Positions 8,893 through 18,621 of a stretch of DNA of 64,000 bases are shown here, piece by piece (the first letter of the stretch is position 1; each line of letters begins with the position of its first letter). Made by a program: the position numbers and the translations under genes. Below the pieces are notes generated by a model that worked only from the letters and a program-made list of their open reading frames with translations, had not been told where the DNA came from and searched no databases. Source of the stretch: a virus; the IMG/VR virus record IMGVR_UViG_3300003702_000965, positions 1-64,000 of that record. One strand, 5' to 3'.

Positions 8893-11800
8893 ATGGCAGC
8901 TAAAGGAGATATAGGCTTAGATGTTTTCGCAACGAGACCCTCGCTGCGGAAGTTGCAAAGAGAGCTAAAGCGCTCTACTGAAACGGTAGAGATCAAGGGA
9001 CTTAGCGATTCAGAAGTAAGGAAAAAATTTAAGCAGCCATTAGGTAGAATTAAAGGCGACCTTGGAGAATTCCAAAAATCCATGGACGCTTCTAATGCCC
9101 GTGTTATTGCGTTCGGAGCTTCTGTTGCTATTATTAATGGCGTAGCTAGTGCTTTTAAAGGTGCCGCAAAGGCGTCAGTTGAAGTAGAAAGCGCGCTGGC
9201 TGATATAAATGTAATACTCAATACCACTACCAAAGGTCTTCAAAAGTTTGGTAGCGAGCTTTTCGAGATAGCGAGAAATACTGGTCAAAGTTTCAAGGTG
9301 GTAGCTGAGGCGGCGGGAGAGCTTGCTAGACAGGGCTTGGGGATGGAAGACACCCTTAAAAGAACCAGTGACGCTCTTATTTTAGCCAGATTATCTGGAA
9401 TGGATACAGTAGATGCTGTAAACTCCTTAACTGCTGCAGTTAACTCGTTTTCTAAATCAGCATTAACTTCTGCTGAAATAGTTAATAAATTAGCTAACGT
9501 TGACGCTGCTTTCGCCGTTAGTTCGGCGGATTTGGCGGAAGCAATTAAACGTGTCGGTAGTAGCGCCTCTTCCGCTGGAGTAAGCATGGATGAGCTTATA
9601 GCGATTGTTACTACAGCTCAACAAACAACCGCAAGAGGCGGAGCTGTTATAGGTAACAGCTTCAAAACTATATTCACAAGGCTCCAAAGACCAAAGGTTT
9701 TAGATCAATTAGAGGGTATTGGCGTAGCCACGAAAAACGCAGCGGGAGAAATGTTACCTCTAATGAGCGTTTTGAAGGGTTTGGCAGGGTCTTTTGACAA
9801 ACTAGAAGATACTCAAAGGGCTCAAATAGCAGAGTTAGTTGGTGGTGTTTTTCAAGTTAACATTCTGAAAGCTGCATTATCTGATTTAGGTCAGGAATAT
9901 GGCGTCTACGGAAGGGCTTTAGAAACATCCATAACATCCACAGATCAAGCTATTCTAAGAAACGAAAAGTTAAATGAAACTTTATCATCTTTAATAAACA
10001 GGACTTTGGTAAACGTTCAAAGAATTGGCGCGGAGATTGGCGATTTAGGAATGGCCCCTACGGGTAGAATGCTTTTGGAGGGAATCAACAAAAATCCAAT
10101 TTTTGGGATAGAGGATTTTGATCTAAAAGAAGCGGATGGTGTTGGCGAAAAGCTTGGCGCTGGGATTGTTCGTGGATTGGGGGCTTTCATGAAAGGCCCC
10201 GGGTTAATATTGGCTGGAGCCGGATTCTTGAAGCTTTTCGGTAAATTAAGAACATTTGCTCTAGACGCATTTAAGGGTATATCAGGGCTAAATGTAGAAT
10301 CAAATAAAAGAAAAGCTATAGAAGAGAGAATAGGTGTTGTTTTAGCTGATAATAATAGGTTAATGCGAAACTTTACCGAGGGGACTATCACTGCTACAAA
10401 AGCCGCGGAGGAGCTCTTGCGCGCAATGGCTTCAAGAGACGTGCAGACTTCAAGAAAAAGTAGTCTCATCAGACAAACGGCCAGACAGATGAGTGACTCC
10501 TTCAACATCGATGATGGGATGGTTACCGTCAAAGGGACAAAGAGAAGATCCAAGGCTTTTGGGTATGTCCCGAATTTCAATAAACAAGCTGGCGAAAGAC
10601 TTGAAATGCTTATGGCTGGCTACAATCCGTCAGACATAAAGAGTGCTAGAATAACGCAAACTAGAATTCATAAGGGAGATGGTACTAGTTTTTTGGGGAC
10701 CATGAATTCGGCTGAGAAGAAGCGGACCACAACAAACGCATACGGACATAAAGCCACTTGGATTATCCCACCGAAAAGCTCATCTGCGTATGGAAGATTT
10801 ACCGATAACGTTCCCAATTTTGCTGGCCCGAGAGCATTTGAAAAACTGGATACTCCAACTGGTGTGTACTGGTCGATGATGTTAAAAAAATACGAACAAC
10901 AGCTTGATTTAAGTAAACCAGATAGTGTTATCGGCGCTCAGATGCAAAAGTTAATACAAGAAGAAAAGAATTTAGATTGGAGAGTGGAACCGAACCCTAA
11001 AAAAAGGGCCATCAAAAAGAAAAAATGGGCGAAGGAAGAAAAGAAGCTACCGGGGATGAAATCCGGTTTTCAGGGAACACAGCTTGGTCAGTCCTTCAAA
11101 AGAATGAAAGCCCGAGAAAAATCAGGGGAAGCTTATAAAACGACTGGTTCTATACAAGAGCAAATTTTAGGTATGCTGCCGGGGCCAGAGGGAATGAAGG
11201 CAGGGTCAAGGAGGAAAAAGCCTTTAGCTATATCGTCCGGTAGACATGAAGGAGCTCCAAAGGACATTATAGGTGGTTTAGCTACGCAGTACCGAGCTCC
11301 TCTGCACCCCGGAAAACTCGATAGAGCGGTAAAAATAGGTTTTCCTTCGTACGTGAAGAAAGTAGCTTTTACGAAAGGTGTTTGGCATCAAGCGTTAAAC
11401 CAAACAGAAAAAGATATTTTGAGTACATCCCTTAATAAAGCGGCAGGCGACGAAGCGGCCATGGGTCAGGTTTACGGAAGGGTCTACGAAGCTATCATTG
11501 AAGGAATGACCATGACCAGAAAGAAAAAGGGGAAGTTTGGGTCTGCCGCTTTGGATTATCCAGCTGGGACAGAAATGAAAGAGGCATTTCATAGGCATTT
11601 TGATCCAGAGTTCTTGACCCGGGTTAAGGCAGAAGGAGGAGAGCATAAAAGCGGAGAGTTTGAGTGGGATAGATATCAGAAAAAGCAGGGGGGGATATGG
11701 GGGAAGATGCTAACAGACCCCGGGTATCGGAAAGGCGGCAAAACACCGGAGAGAATAACGCTGCCGCCCGAAGGGGAGGCGCTGCTAAACGAACTTGTCG

Positions 11801-14800
11801 CTAGCGGCCAAGTAAGAGAAAAAACTTTTTACAAAGGTTTGAAAGCGGGAGGTTTTGTCCCTAATTTTTCCAAAAAAACCGCCATGGATGCCGAGAGAAA
11901 AATGGGCGGAGATCCAATGTATTCTGATTTGCCGTTTCCGCATGTTAGAGACAAAAAAACACAAAAAAGATTTTCAGATGTATTAAGAGATCACCCCGAA
12001 GGATTGGGAGCGGCCATATCCAATTCACTGAGCGTACAAAAAAATATTCCTTCATTTGCTCCGCCAATGGGTTCCGGGATAGGCAAGTTGTTAAAGGGTC
12101 TTGGTATAAACGTTATGGGGGATGTATTGGGTGGAGCTAAGAGGGAGATTAAAGAAAGCAAGTATGGAAAAAAGGTACTTGGTACGAAATCTTTGGAAGC
12201 CGAGATCGCTGATTTAGAAGAGGAATTTGAGGGGTTTGTAAAGTCGCTTACACGACACAATAAGGAAATTATTAAAGCTTCTCTCAATTTACAGAAATTT
12301 GAGGCAAAGACGTTTGGAGTCAAAGGAGTTTCCAAGATGGGGACAATCCCCGAGTTTGGGGATCGGACAGATAGATCATTTTTGGATAAAGAGAGGGAAA
12401 AAGCCGCCTTCTCCTCAGAGGCGGCGAAGATTACGGCCGACAAGAAGCGGCTAGATCTGGCGGCTGATAAGCTTGCGCATAGACGAAGGGCGGACAAGGC
12501 GGAAGTTATGGCGGATACAATACTAGCGAAAAAGGAAGAGTTACAAGCTAGACCCCAAGGCGCAGTTGGGAGCAGAATGGAAAAGATAAAAGGAGGTCTA
12601 TTCGCTGCCTCGTTTGCTGTCCCAACGGCGACGGGAATTATAAGCGAATTTATGGGTAGAGACAGCTCTATGGGAAAAGGTGCTACGATTTTAGGGGAAT
12701 CTTTTTCCGCCGCTGCTGGAGTTGCTTCGATTCTTCCGGGGCATTTGGGTTTGATAGCCGGGGCTGCTGTTGGGTTAGGTTCCGCTATTGGAAAGTTCAC
12801 AAATGCGGCGCTAGAAGTTGGTAAAGAGTTAGGGAGGACGAAGGAAGAGCTTCAGCAATCTTTACAAAATTTACAAGACGCTTCGACTAGGTATTTTGAT
12901 ATTGCATCCAAGTTGGATGACGCGGTTAAAAGTGGAGCTTCTGGGGATTTAATTACTAGATTGGGTGAAAAGCTTCAAGACACTCTGGCTAAATTAGATC
13001 CAGCTACTCAAGCGATAGTGACTTCTTCCTTTACTTTAGCCGAAAAGCAAGACGCTTTAGGGAAAATAATAGAGGGTCAGGGAAAAGAATTAAAACAAAT
13101 TCAATTAGCGGAAAACTTGGCGAAAATGATGAACGAGGCAAGGGGTAGTGGTTTTGTTGCTTTTTTCAAGATGCTTGGAGGTATGGCTCCGGGAGGCTTG
13201 AGCCCCACTGAAGCTGGTAGGAATTTTGAAGCTTTAGATTCTAGAAGCGTAGGGGGGGCAGCTTCGGCCCTTTTTGGTTCGTTAGGGGCGAAAAAAGTAA
13301 GAACCAACTTAGGAGTTATTTCGGGAGCTGGGGACAAAGATACCCTTGCCGGAGTCCTAGAGGATTCTTTAGGCGCTACCTCAGATTTAGCCCAGATGGT
13401 TAGGCTTCTTACCGAAGAAGACTTCGAAGCCTTGAGACTGAAGTTGATGATGTTAGGAGAGGAAGCTCAGAGAAACGCTGATCTAGCGGAAGTAAACATA
13501 GAAACTCAAAAAAGGTATAATGCAATAATGACAGAGGCTAACAAAGGTCTGAAAATTGCCTCAGGTAACTTGTTAGACATGCAGAAAAGACTTATAGAAA
13601 CGTTTGTTTTTAATAGGGAGATGAGAAGCAAGAGATTCTTTAATGAAATTGATATTACCATAGCCAAGTTTGACAAGTTGTTTGGAATTGCGTCATCTAC
13701 AATGGGCTCCCTGCAGAAGGCTGACGCGAACTTTAGAAAGAAAAGATTTAATGCAGACGTAGGTTTTCAGAAAAAAATAATTTCCGCACAAAACACCTTT
13801 GTTGGGAGCATGACAGATGTGTCTGGTGAAACGGCAAGAATAGTCAAAGGAAAAAATCAAAAGGCTAAGATGCTCAATAGGACCAGAGATCAGGTCAATT
13901 TTTCGCAACAGATAATAAGTCTTTTAGAGCAGTTTGATTTGAATCAAGATCCGGAGTTGTTGAAAAAATCATTAAAAGACGCAGTGAAAAACGACTCAAC
14001 CGCGCTCGAGCAAGAAAGAATGCTCATAAATATAGACAAAAATTTCAATACATTCCTGCAACAATCCACAAAAGCCCAAATAGAAAGAGAAAAGCAGACC
14101 AAGCTAAATCAAGCTATATTGGATATAGATAGAGAACAGGCCAGACTCATGGCCGCAGGGGGAATTAAGTCCGTATTGGACCCAGCTTCGTTCGATACCC
14201 TTATTGACAAATTTACTGATGCATCAAGAGATATGCTTGTTGGCGGAGGATTCACTGGGCAAGGGGTAAATAGTACAATGGCTGGGTCAGGAGCTTTAAA
14301 TATGCTCAAGCTTTTAAGGGAGAACGGCATGATTGGAGCTGGAGCGGGAACAATTCCTCCTAATTTAAGAAAACAGGCCGTGGACGCGAGAATAGCTCAA
14401 ATCAATGAACTTACAGAAGGCTTGATATTTTTAGGCCAAAGAACTGGAAATCCTTCAATGGTTCGAGAAGCTCAAAATATAAACGCAAGAGAAATAGCCG
14501 AGGCAAACATAGCGGCATTTGAAGACCCGATGGCTGCTTCAGAGAAGCAGATTACGAGGATTTCGGAGCTAATGAAAGATCTTAAAATTGATTTCAATAG
14601 TCATGAGAGCAGTATTGAAGACATATTAAATGCTAACGTAAAATCAAATAGAGAATCTTTTCTTACGTTGGATAAATCTTCTGCGCAACTTTTGGCGGCT
14701 TCAGAGGTATTGCTTCAGTTTCAGATAGCTAGAGAGTTTGATACAGCCGCTGAGCATGCTCAAATAAGGCTGTCAGACAAACAATATAATCAAGCTGTAA

Positions 14801-15885
14801 ATAATTTAACCAAAGACACAGATAGATTACGAGAAGGTTTTCAAGGCATGGCTGAGTTCGAGGGTCCCGATGGGGGGTCGAAAGATAGAAGAGATGCCAG
14901 AGCGGCGTTTTCTAGAGCTATGGGTTATCAAGCCTTTGATCCCCATAACTTTTATCAGACGTCGAAGCTCGGCACGGGCTGGAGCGGGCCCGGAGAAATG
15001 TCGATGCAAAAGTTGGGTCAAGATTTTTTCAAAGATAAAGATGTTCTTGACGCTTTAAAAGCCGTCTCGGGGCTTCCGGGAGGGCTGAAAATGGGCAATC
15101 TTACGACTGGAGGTAGGACCGAGATGGACGAGTTCAACAAAAACATGAGTATATTAGCTCACGAAATTGCCATAAGAAAAGGTCTAGACGATTCCAGAGA
15201 GATAGAAGTTGGGCTAAAAGAGGCGATATTTGGGCGGGAGATAGAAACTAATATGCTGCACGCCTTAAGTGAGTCCACAGATGCAATGTCCAGTGTTATA
15301 AAAACCTCTATTCAGGACATCATAGATGCTGGCCATTTAAAGGGAACTTCAGAGCGAGAGCTTAAGGTAAAGGGAAAGGAGAGGCGAGAAGCTGAGGACG
15401 AAAGAGTATCTAGAACTTCTCAAGCTACAGGCTTTGGAATAACAGACGAGGACGAACATAGGAGAAATCTCCAAGAGCAGACAATAAATGTCCTTAAAGC
15501 GTCTGGGGAAACGATGCAAGCTATGAGAAGGTCTCAAGGCGAGTTTAAAGCTTCATTGAAAGAAGTGTTTACCGTCGAAACACCTATTGGAACAGCTATT
15601 CAAGACTTCGTAGCTGCAGTAAAAGATCCGTTGGATATAAAGATAGGAGAACACACAATTACTGTGAGAGGTGATGAACAGGCTAGAGAGGAGCTGAAAG
15701 AGCATCTGAGCGCAGCAGTGAAAGAGGCCGCGAGAGAAGCCGTTACCTCCGTTGACAGCGTCTACGGAAGGGCTTTAGAGAGGATGCTGCCGCAAGCGCT
15801 TAATGTAATAATAAACCAGCTTCCGGCGGGTGTTCGCGGGTCTACGACGAACGCAGTTAATGCGGTGATAATCGGACCGAACTAA
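8893..15885 (+). CDS. Tail tape measure protein (TP901-type core)
   Basis: 2330 residues, the longest gene here. Residues of about 70-400 match the TP901-type tape-measure core: VIAFGASVAIINGVASAF, AAGELARQGLGMEDTLKRTSDA, LTAAVNSFSKSALTSAEIVNK and GGAVIGNSFKTIFTRLQRP. A mainly basic, linker-like region (about 540-1060) carries a repeated VPNF motif: GYVPNFNK near 557, NVPNFAGP near 639, GFVPNFSK near 987 and a weaker IPSFAPP near 1050. A Gly/Ala-rich hydrophobic stretch (about 1235-1310) could be the membrane-active part. The rest is helical. It sets tail length and is threaded through the tube; at about 0.15 nm per residue this predicts a tail of roughly 350 nm. The start follows AAAAGG. Confidence 0.93.
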   Translation: MAAKGDIGLDVFATRPSLRKLQRELKRSTETVEIKGLSDSEVRKKFKQPLGRIKGDLGEFQKSMDASNARVIAFGASVAIINGVASAFKGAAKASVEVESALADINVILNTTTKGLQKFGSELFEIARNTGQSFKVVAEAAGELARQGLGMEDTLKRTSDALILARLSGMDTVDAVNSLTAAVNSFSKSALTSAEIVNKLANVDAAFAVSSADLAEAIKRVGSSASSAGVSMDELIAIVTTAQQTTARGGAVIGNSFKTIFTRLQRPKVLDQLEGIGVATKNAAGEMLPLMSVLKGLAGSFDKLEDTQRAQIAELVGGVFQVNILKAALSDLGQEYGVYGRALETSITSTDQAILRNEKLNETLSSLINRTLVNVQRIGAEIGDLGMAPTGRMLLEGINKNPIFGIEDFDLKEADGVGEKLGAGIVRGLGAFMKGPGLILAGAGFLKLFGKLRTFALDAFKGISGLNVESNKRKAIEERIGVVLADNNRLMRNFTEGTITATKAAEELLRAMASRDVQTSRKSSLIRQTARQMSDSFNIDDGMVTVKGTKRRSKAFGYVPNFNKQAGERLEMLMAGYNPSDIKSARITQTRIHKGDGTSFLGTMNSAEKKRTTTNAYGHKATWIIPPKSSSAYGRFTDNVPNFAGPRAFEKLDTPTGVYWSMMLKKYEQQLDLSKPDSVIGAQMQKLIQEEKNLDWRVEPNPKKRAIKKKKWAKEEKKLPGMKSGFQGTQLGQSFKRMKAREKSGEAYKTTGSIQEQILGMLPGPEGMKAGSRRKKPLAISSGRHEGAPKDIIGGLATQYRAPLHPGKLDRAVKIGFPSYVKKVAFTKGVWHQALNQTEKDILSTSLNKAAGDEAAMGQVYGRVYEAIIEGMTMTRKKKGKFGSAALDYPAGTEMKEAFHRHFDPEFLTRVKAEGGEHKSGEFEWDRYQKKQGGIWGKMLTDPGYRKGGKTPERITLPPEGEALLNELVASGQVREKTFYKGLKAGGFVPNFSKKTAMDAERKMGGDPMYSDLPFPHVRDKKTQKRFSDVLRDHPEGLGAAISNSLSVQKNIPSFAPPMGSGIGKLLKGLGINVMGDVLGGAKREIKESKYGKKVLGTKSLEAEIADLEEEFEGFVKSLTRHNKEIIKASLNLQKFEAKTFGVKGVSKMGTIPEFGDRTDRSFLDKEREKAAFSSEAAKITADKKRLDLAADKLAHRRRADKAEVMADTILAKKEELQARPQGAVGSRMEKIKGGLFAASFAVPTATGIISEFMGRDSSMGKGATILGESFSAAAGVASILPGHLGLIAGAAVGLGSAIGKFTNAALEVGKELGRTKEELQQSLQNLQDASTRYFDIASKLDDAVKSGASGDLITRLGEKLQDTLAKLDPATQAIVTSSFTLAEKQDALGKIIEGQGKELKQIQLAENLAKMMNEARGSGFVAFFKMLGGMAPGGLSPTEAGRNFEALDSRSVGGAASALFGSLGAKKVRTNLGVISGAGDKDTLAGVLEDSLGATSDLAQMVRLLTEEDFEALRLKLMMLGEEAQRNADLAEVNIETQKRYNAIMTEANKGLKIASGNLLDMQKRLIETFVFNREMRSKRFFNEIDITIAKFDKLFGIASSTMGSLQKADANFRKKRFNADVGFQKKIISAQNTFVGSMTDVSGETARIVKGKNQKAKMLNRTRDQVNFSQQIISLLEQFDLNQDPELLKKSLKDAVKNDSTALEQERMLINIDKNFNTFLQQSTKAQIEREKQTKLNQAILDIDREQARLMAAGGIKSVLDPASFDTLIDKFTDASRDMLVGGGFTGQGVNSTMAGSGALNMLKLLRENGMIGAGAGTIPPNLRKQAVDARIAQINELTEGLIFLGQRTGNPSMVREAQNINAREIAEANIAAFEDPMAASEKQITRISELMKDLKIDFNSHESSIEDILNANVKSNRESFLTLDKSSAQLLAASEVLLQFQIAREFDTAAEHAQIRLSDKQYNQAVNNLTKDTDRLREGFQGMAEFEGPDGGSKDRRDARAAFSRAMGYQAFDPHNFYQTSKLGTGWSGPGEMSMQKLGQDFFKDKDVLDALKAVSGLPGGLKMGNLTTGGRTEMDEFNKNMSILAHEIAIRKGLDDSREIEVGLKEAIFGREIETNMLHALSESTDAMSSVIKTSIQDIIDAGHLKGTSERELKVKGKERREAEDERVSRTSQATGFGITDEDEHRRNLQEQTINVLKASGETMQAMRRSQGEFKASLKEVFTVETPIGTAIQDFVAAVKDPLDIKIGEHTITVRGDEQAREELKEHLSAAVKEAAREAVTSVDSVYGRALERMLPQALNVIINQLPAGVRGSTTNAVNAVIIGPN

Positions 15886-15891
15886 AAAATA

Positions 15892-18621
15892 ATGTTAGAT
15901 TTTCAAAACGCAACTCTTCTTTCATATAATCATACGAACAAATTCGGTGGTGGCGAACTGTTCAGGCTGGGTTCCGTAAAAGAACTGACAGTCAGGGGCT
16001 TTTTAAAGTCCAAAACTGAAAACAAAGATTTAGAAGGAGTCAAAGAGGCGCAGACAAAAATTCAAGATTTCATCGATTTAGCCAACGATTGGGAAGACAT
16101 AAGAATAAACAACCATAATTTCGGAAAAGGAAGAGTCACAAGCCTTGATTTTCTGTCATCACCGGATACATTCACAGATCATATAAGATTTGCAGAATTT
16201 GAAGCGACGATAGAGATCCCGTCATCGACCAATGGAGATGAGCTGTATAATTTAAGGGGGGAGACGTATAGGGGCATATTGTCTGCCATAGATAGGACTT
16301 CCAGCGCTTTGCAGGATTTTGATGAGTCTTTCAGCTTCGAAATAGAAGAAGATAATGGGTATTCATATTCACATGATCTTACAATAAATTTTATTAGCGG
16401 CGTTCTGCCTGAGATGATTACTAGCGGAGCTAGGTATGATTCCAACAAAGAATATTTTATTAAAAATTTAGAAAGCGACGAAGAGTGTTCATTTACTCAG
16501 GGGGCTTCTGAGTCTTTGAGGAGAATAGACACTTCAGCGGATATCATATCAAGCGATGGAAACTTCATTCCAACAGATACGTCAGCTATAGACATAGCGT
16601 TATCGAGCAGAATAGGCAGTACGGCGTCTAGCTCGAGTTACAGTTCCTCTTATCTGCCTGCTAACGCAATTGACATCGAAGTAGGGGATCCCGTGGTGGA
16701 AACAGACTTCGTCGCTAAGACCAAGGATTCTGGAGAAGATAACTATCAATGGTGGGAAATAGATTTAGGATGTAATGTTTATGATTTAACGAAAGTTGTC
16801 ATAAGGAACAGAGACGCTTCCGCCTCAACAAAACTATATTTAAATAACTTTAGGATTAGCGTTTTTGAAGAAGGCTATACCAAAAGTCAAAACGTTACAG
16901 CTGCCGTTTTAGCAACGTCATACGCAAAGTATTTAACTTATAGTAGCGACCATTACGACACTGACGACACCTATCCAGACAGGGAGCTCGCTGTAAGTCT
17001 GCCAGCTGGAGTTTACGGGAGATACCTAAGAGTACAGTGGTTAAGCATGACTACTACTGGGGGCGGCACGACTAGGATTCCCGTTTCCGCGCTAGGTTTT
17101 TCAAATTTCGAATTATATAGTAGCAGGTCTGTAGTTAAAGTATACAATTCCGAGTCGTCAACAAACGACCCAGTAAAAACTTCTGTCAAATTAATAAAGA
17201 CTAACCCCATAGCTCAATCAAAAAAAGCTGCTAGAAGAATATTCGAAACTAGACCAGCCTTGGGTTTTATCGATGCAAAATATTCTGGATATTATCAGAC
17301 GACTGGCCAAAGTTTCTTTAGCGAAACCTACGATTTATCTAATCATACTTGTTCCTTTACAAAGAACTTAAAGTTTGCCGCTAATACAGGAGATAAGTAC
17401 TCGGTTAGTAGGTCTCATTCTTTGGAAATTGCGGAGAATGGAATAGCTACCATAACAGAAGAAGGAAGCGTCAAGGGTAGGATTAAGCCTTTCTTTTCCT
17501 CCGCAAGAGAAGGAGCTGAGACGGAAATAAACAACTCTTATTCTAGGGTAACTGGAATTTTTTCAGGTTATTGTGCGGGATATAATAATAATGCTTGGTT
17601 TTTACCTTGGACTTCAGATAGCGAGATACCGGGACACGACAATTTGGGTTCAGGGATCAACCATGGGCCTTCTGGAATGTATCAAGACATATTCGATAGG
17701 CCAATTGATATATCTAGATCCTATGCTAGTGGGGAATCTAGGGTGGATTATTCTGTCAAATATTCAAATAACCCTAGAATAACTGGTCAGTATCAATTTG
17801 ATAGGAGCGTATCCTTCTCTAAAAACGAAGAAAATATTTTATCTGTAGTCGAAGCCGGAGATATAAAGCCCTATTTTTCCAAAAGATTTAAATACACGCA
17901 GACAAACCCCAATAACGTCGACGACCCATATGGCTTGAAAAGTTTTTATAAACAAAAAGAACATAAAATCAAAGAGAGATGTGAAAGGGCTTATTCTCAA
18001 TATTTGAATAGAATAGATTATCTGAGCCTATATCATAAAGGATTAACGCTGGAGCCGGTATCAACGAAGCTAAGCCATCAAGCTTACGGAAAGTCGTTGA
18101 CGTATACCAAAACGTTCTCAGACGACAAAACCATAGTGGATACGAATAATTTAAAATCTTTTTCTCTTGATTTTTCGGATTCTCCTCCAATATATTCTAG
18201 CAAAGATTATATAATACCTAGATTTGGAGTTGTGTTTAACCAGAAAGGCAATTATGCGACTTTAGGCAAGAGAACAGTGTCTTGCAGGGGAACGTATAAA
18301 AGATTAAACACTTCCAACATTTTGAAGATATATGAAGGAGGAAATTACGTTACTTCAAATCTTCTGTCGGTGCCAAACTTAATGAAGGCTCTGAACTATA
18401 TGAGGGGTCAATGCGTTACAAAAGCTCGCGAGGTTTGGGCTGATTATGGAATAGACCCCGGTCAACACCCAACCTTCCACGTTTCTGATATGAGTTATAG
18501 CTTCGGTTCCGACAGATCTTTGACGTTAAGTATGGATTTTGTCTTTACCGGTTCCAAGGCATTCAATGAACTAGCCTATAGAGATGGTGGGATTAATAAT
18601 TGGGAAGGAAATACGCCATAA
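15892..18621 (+). CDS. Distal tail/baseplate protein with discoidin-like (F5/8 type C) domain
   Basis: 909 residues, starting 7 bases after the tape-measure stop, where distal tail proteins usually lie. The N-terminal 200 residues are beta-rich (LGSVKELTVRGFLKS). Residues of about 240-420 look like a galactose-binding/F5/8 type C domain: YLPANAIDIEVGD, then WWEIDLG, then LTKVVIRNRDASASTKLYLNNFRISVF and RYLRVQWLS at the end. This is the classic domain order for a carbohydrate-binding beta sandwich. The C-terminal half holds several beta repeats (YSVSRSHSLEIAENG, FDRSVSFSKNEENILSVVEAG). The C-terminus overlaps the next gene as TAATG. Likely a tail-tip protein that contacts surface glycans; the binding role is inferred. 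Confidence 0.7.
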   Translation: MLDFQNATLLSYNHTNKFGGGELFRLGSVKELTVRGFLKSKTENKDLEGVKEAQTKIQDFIDLANDWEDIRINNHNFGKGRVTSLDFLSSPDTFTDHIRFAEFEATIEIPSSTNGDELYNLRGETYRGILSAIDRTSSALQDFDESFSFEIEEDNGYSYSHDLTINFISGVLPEMITSGARYDSNKEYFIKNLESDEECSFTQGASESLRRIDTSADIISSDGNFIPTDTSAIDIALSSRIGSTASSSSYSSSYLPANAIDIEVGDPVVETDFVAKTKDSGEDNYQWWEIDLGCNVYDLTKVVIRNRDASASTKLYLNNFRISVFEEGYTKSQNVTAAVLATSYAKYLTYSSDHYDTDDTYPDRELAVSLPAGVYGRYLRVQWLSMTTTGGGTTRIPVSALGFSNFELYSSRSVVKVYNSESSTNDPVKTSVKLIKTNPIAQSKKAARRIFETRPALGFIDAKYSGYYQTTGQSFFSETYDLSNHTCSFTKNLKFAANTGDKYSVSRSHSLEIAENGIATITEEGSVKGRIKPFFSSAREGAETEINNSYSRVTGIFSGYCAGYNNNAWFLPWTSDSEIPGHDNLGSGINHGPSGMYQDIFDRPIDISRSYASGESRVDYSVKYSNNPRITGQYQFDRSVSFSKNEENILSVVEAGDIKPYFSKRFKYTQTNPNNVDDPYGLKSFYKQKEHKIKERCERAYSQYLNRIDYLSLYHKGLTLEPVSTKLSHQAYGKSLTYTKTFSDDKTIVDTNNLKSFSLDFSDSPPIYSSKDYIIPRFGVVFNQKGNYATLGKRTVSCRGTYKRLNTSNILKIYEGGNYVTSNLLSVPNLMKALNYMRGQCVTKAREVWADYGIDPGQHPTFHVSDMSYSFGSDRSLTLSMDFVFTGSKAFNELAYRDGGINNWEGNTP

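Noticed and set aside
9285-14330. Several minus-strand ORFs under the tape measure
   Set aside because: They are antisense to a well-supported gene and match nothing.
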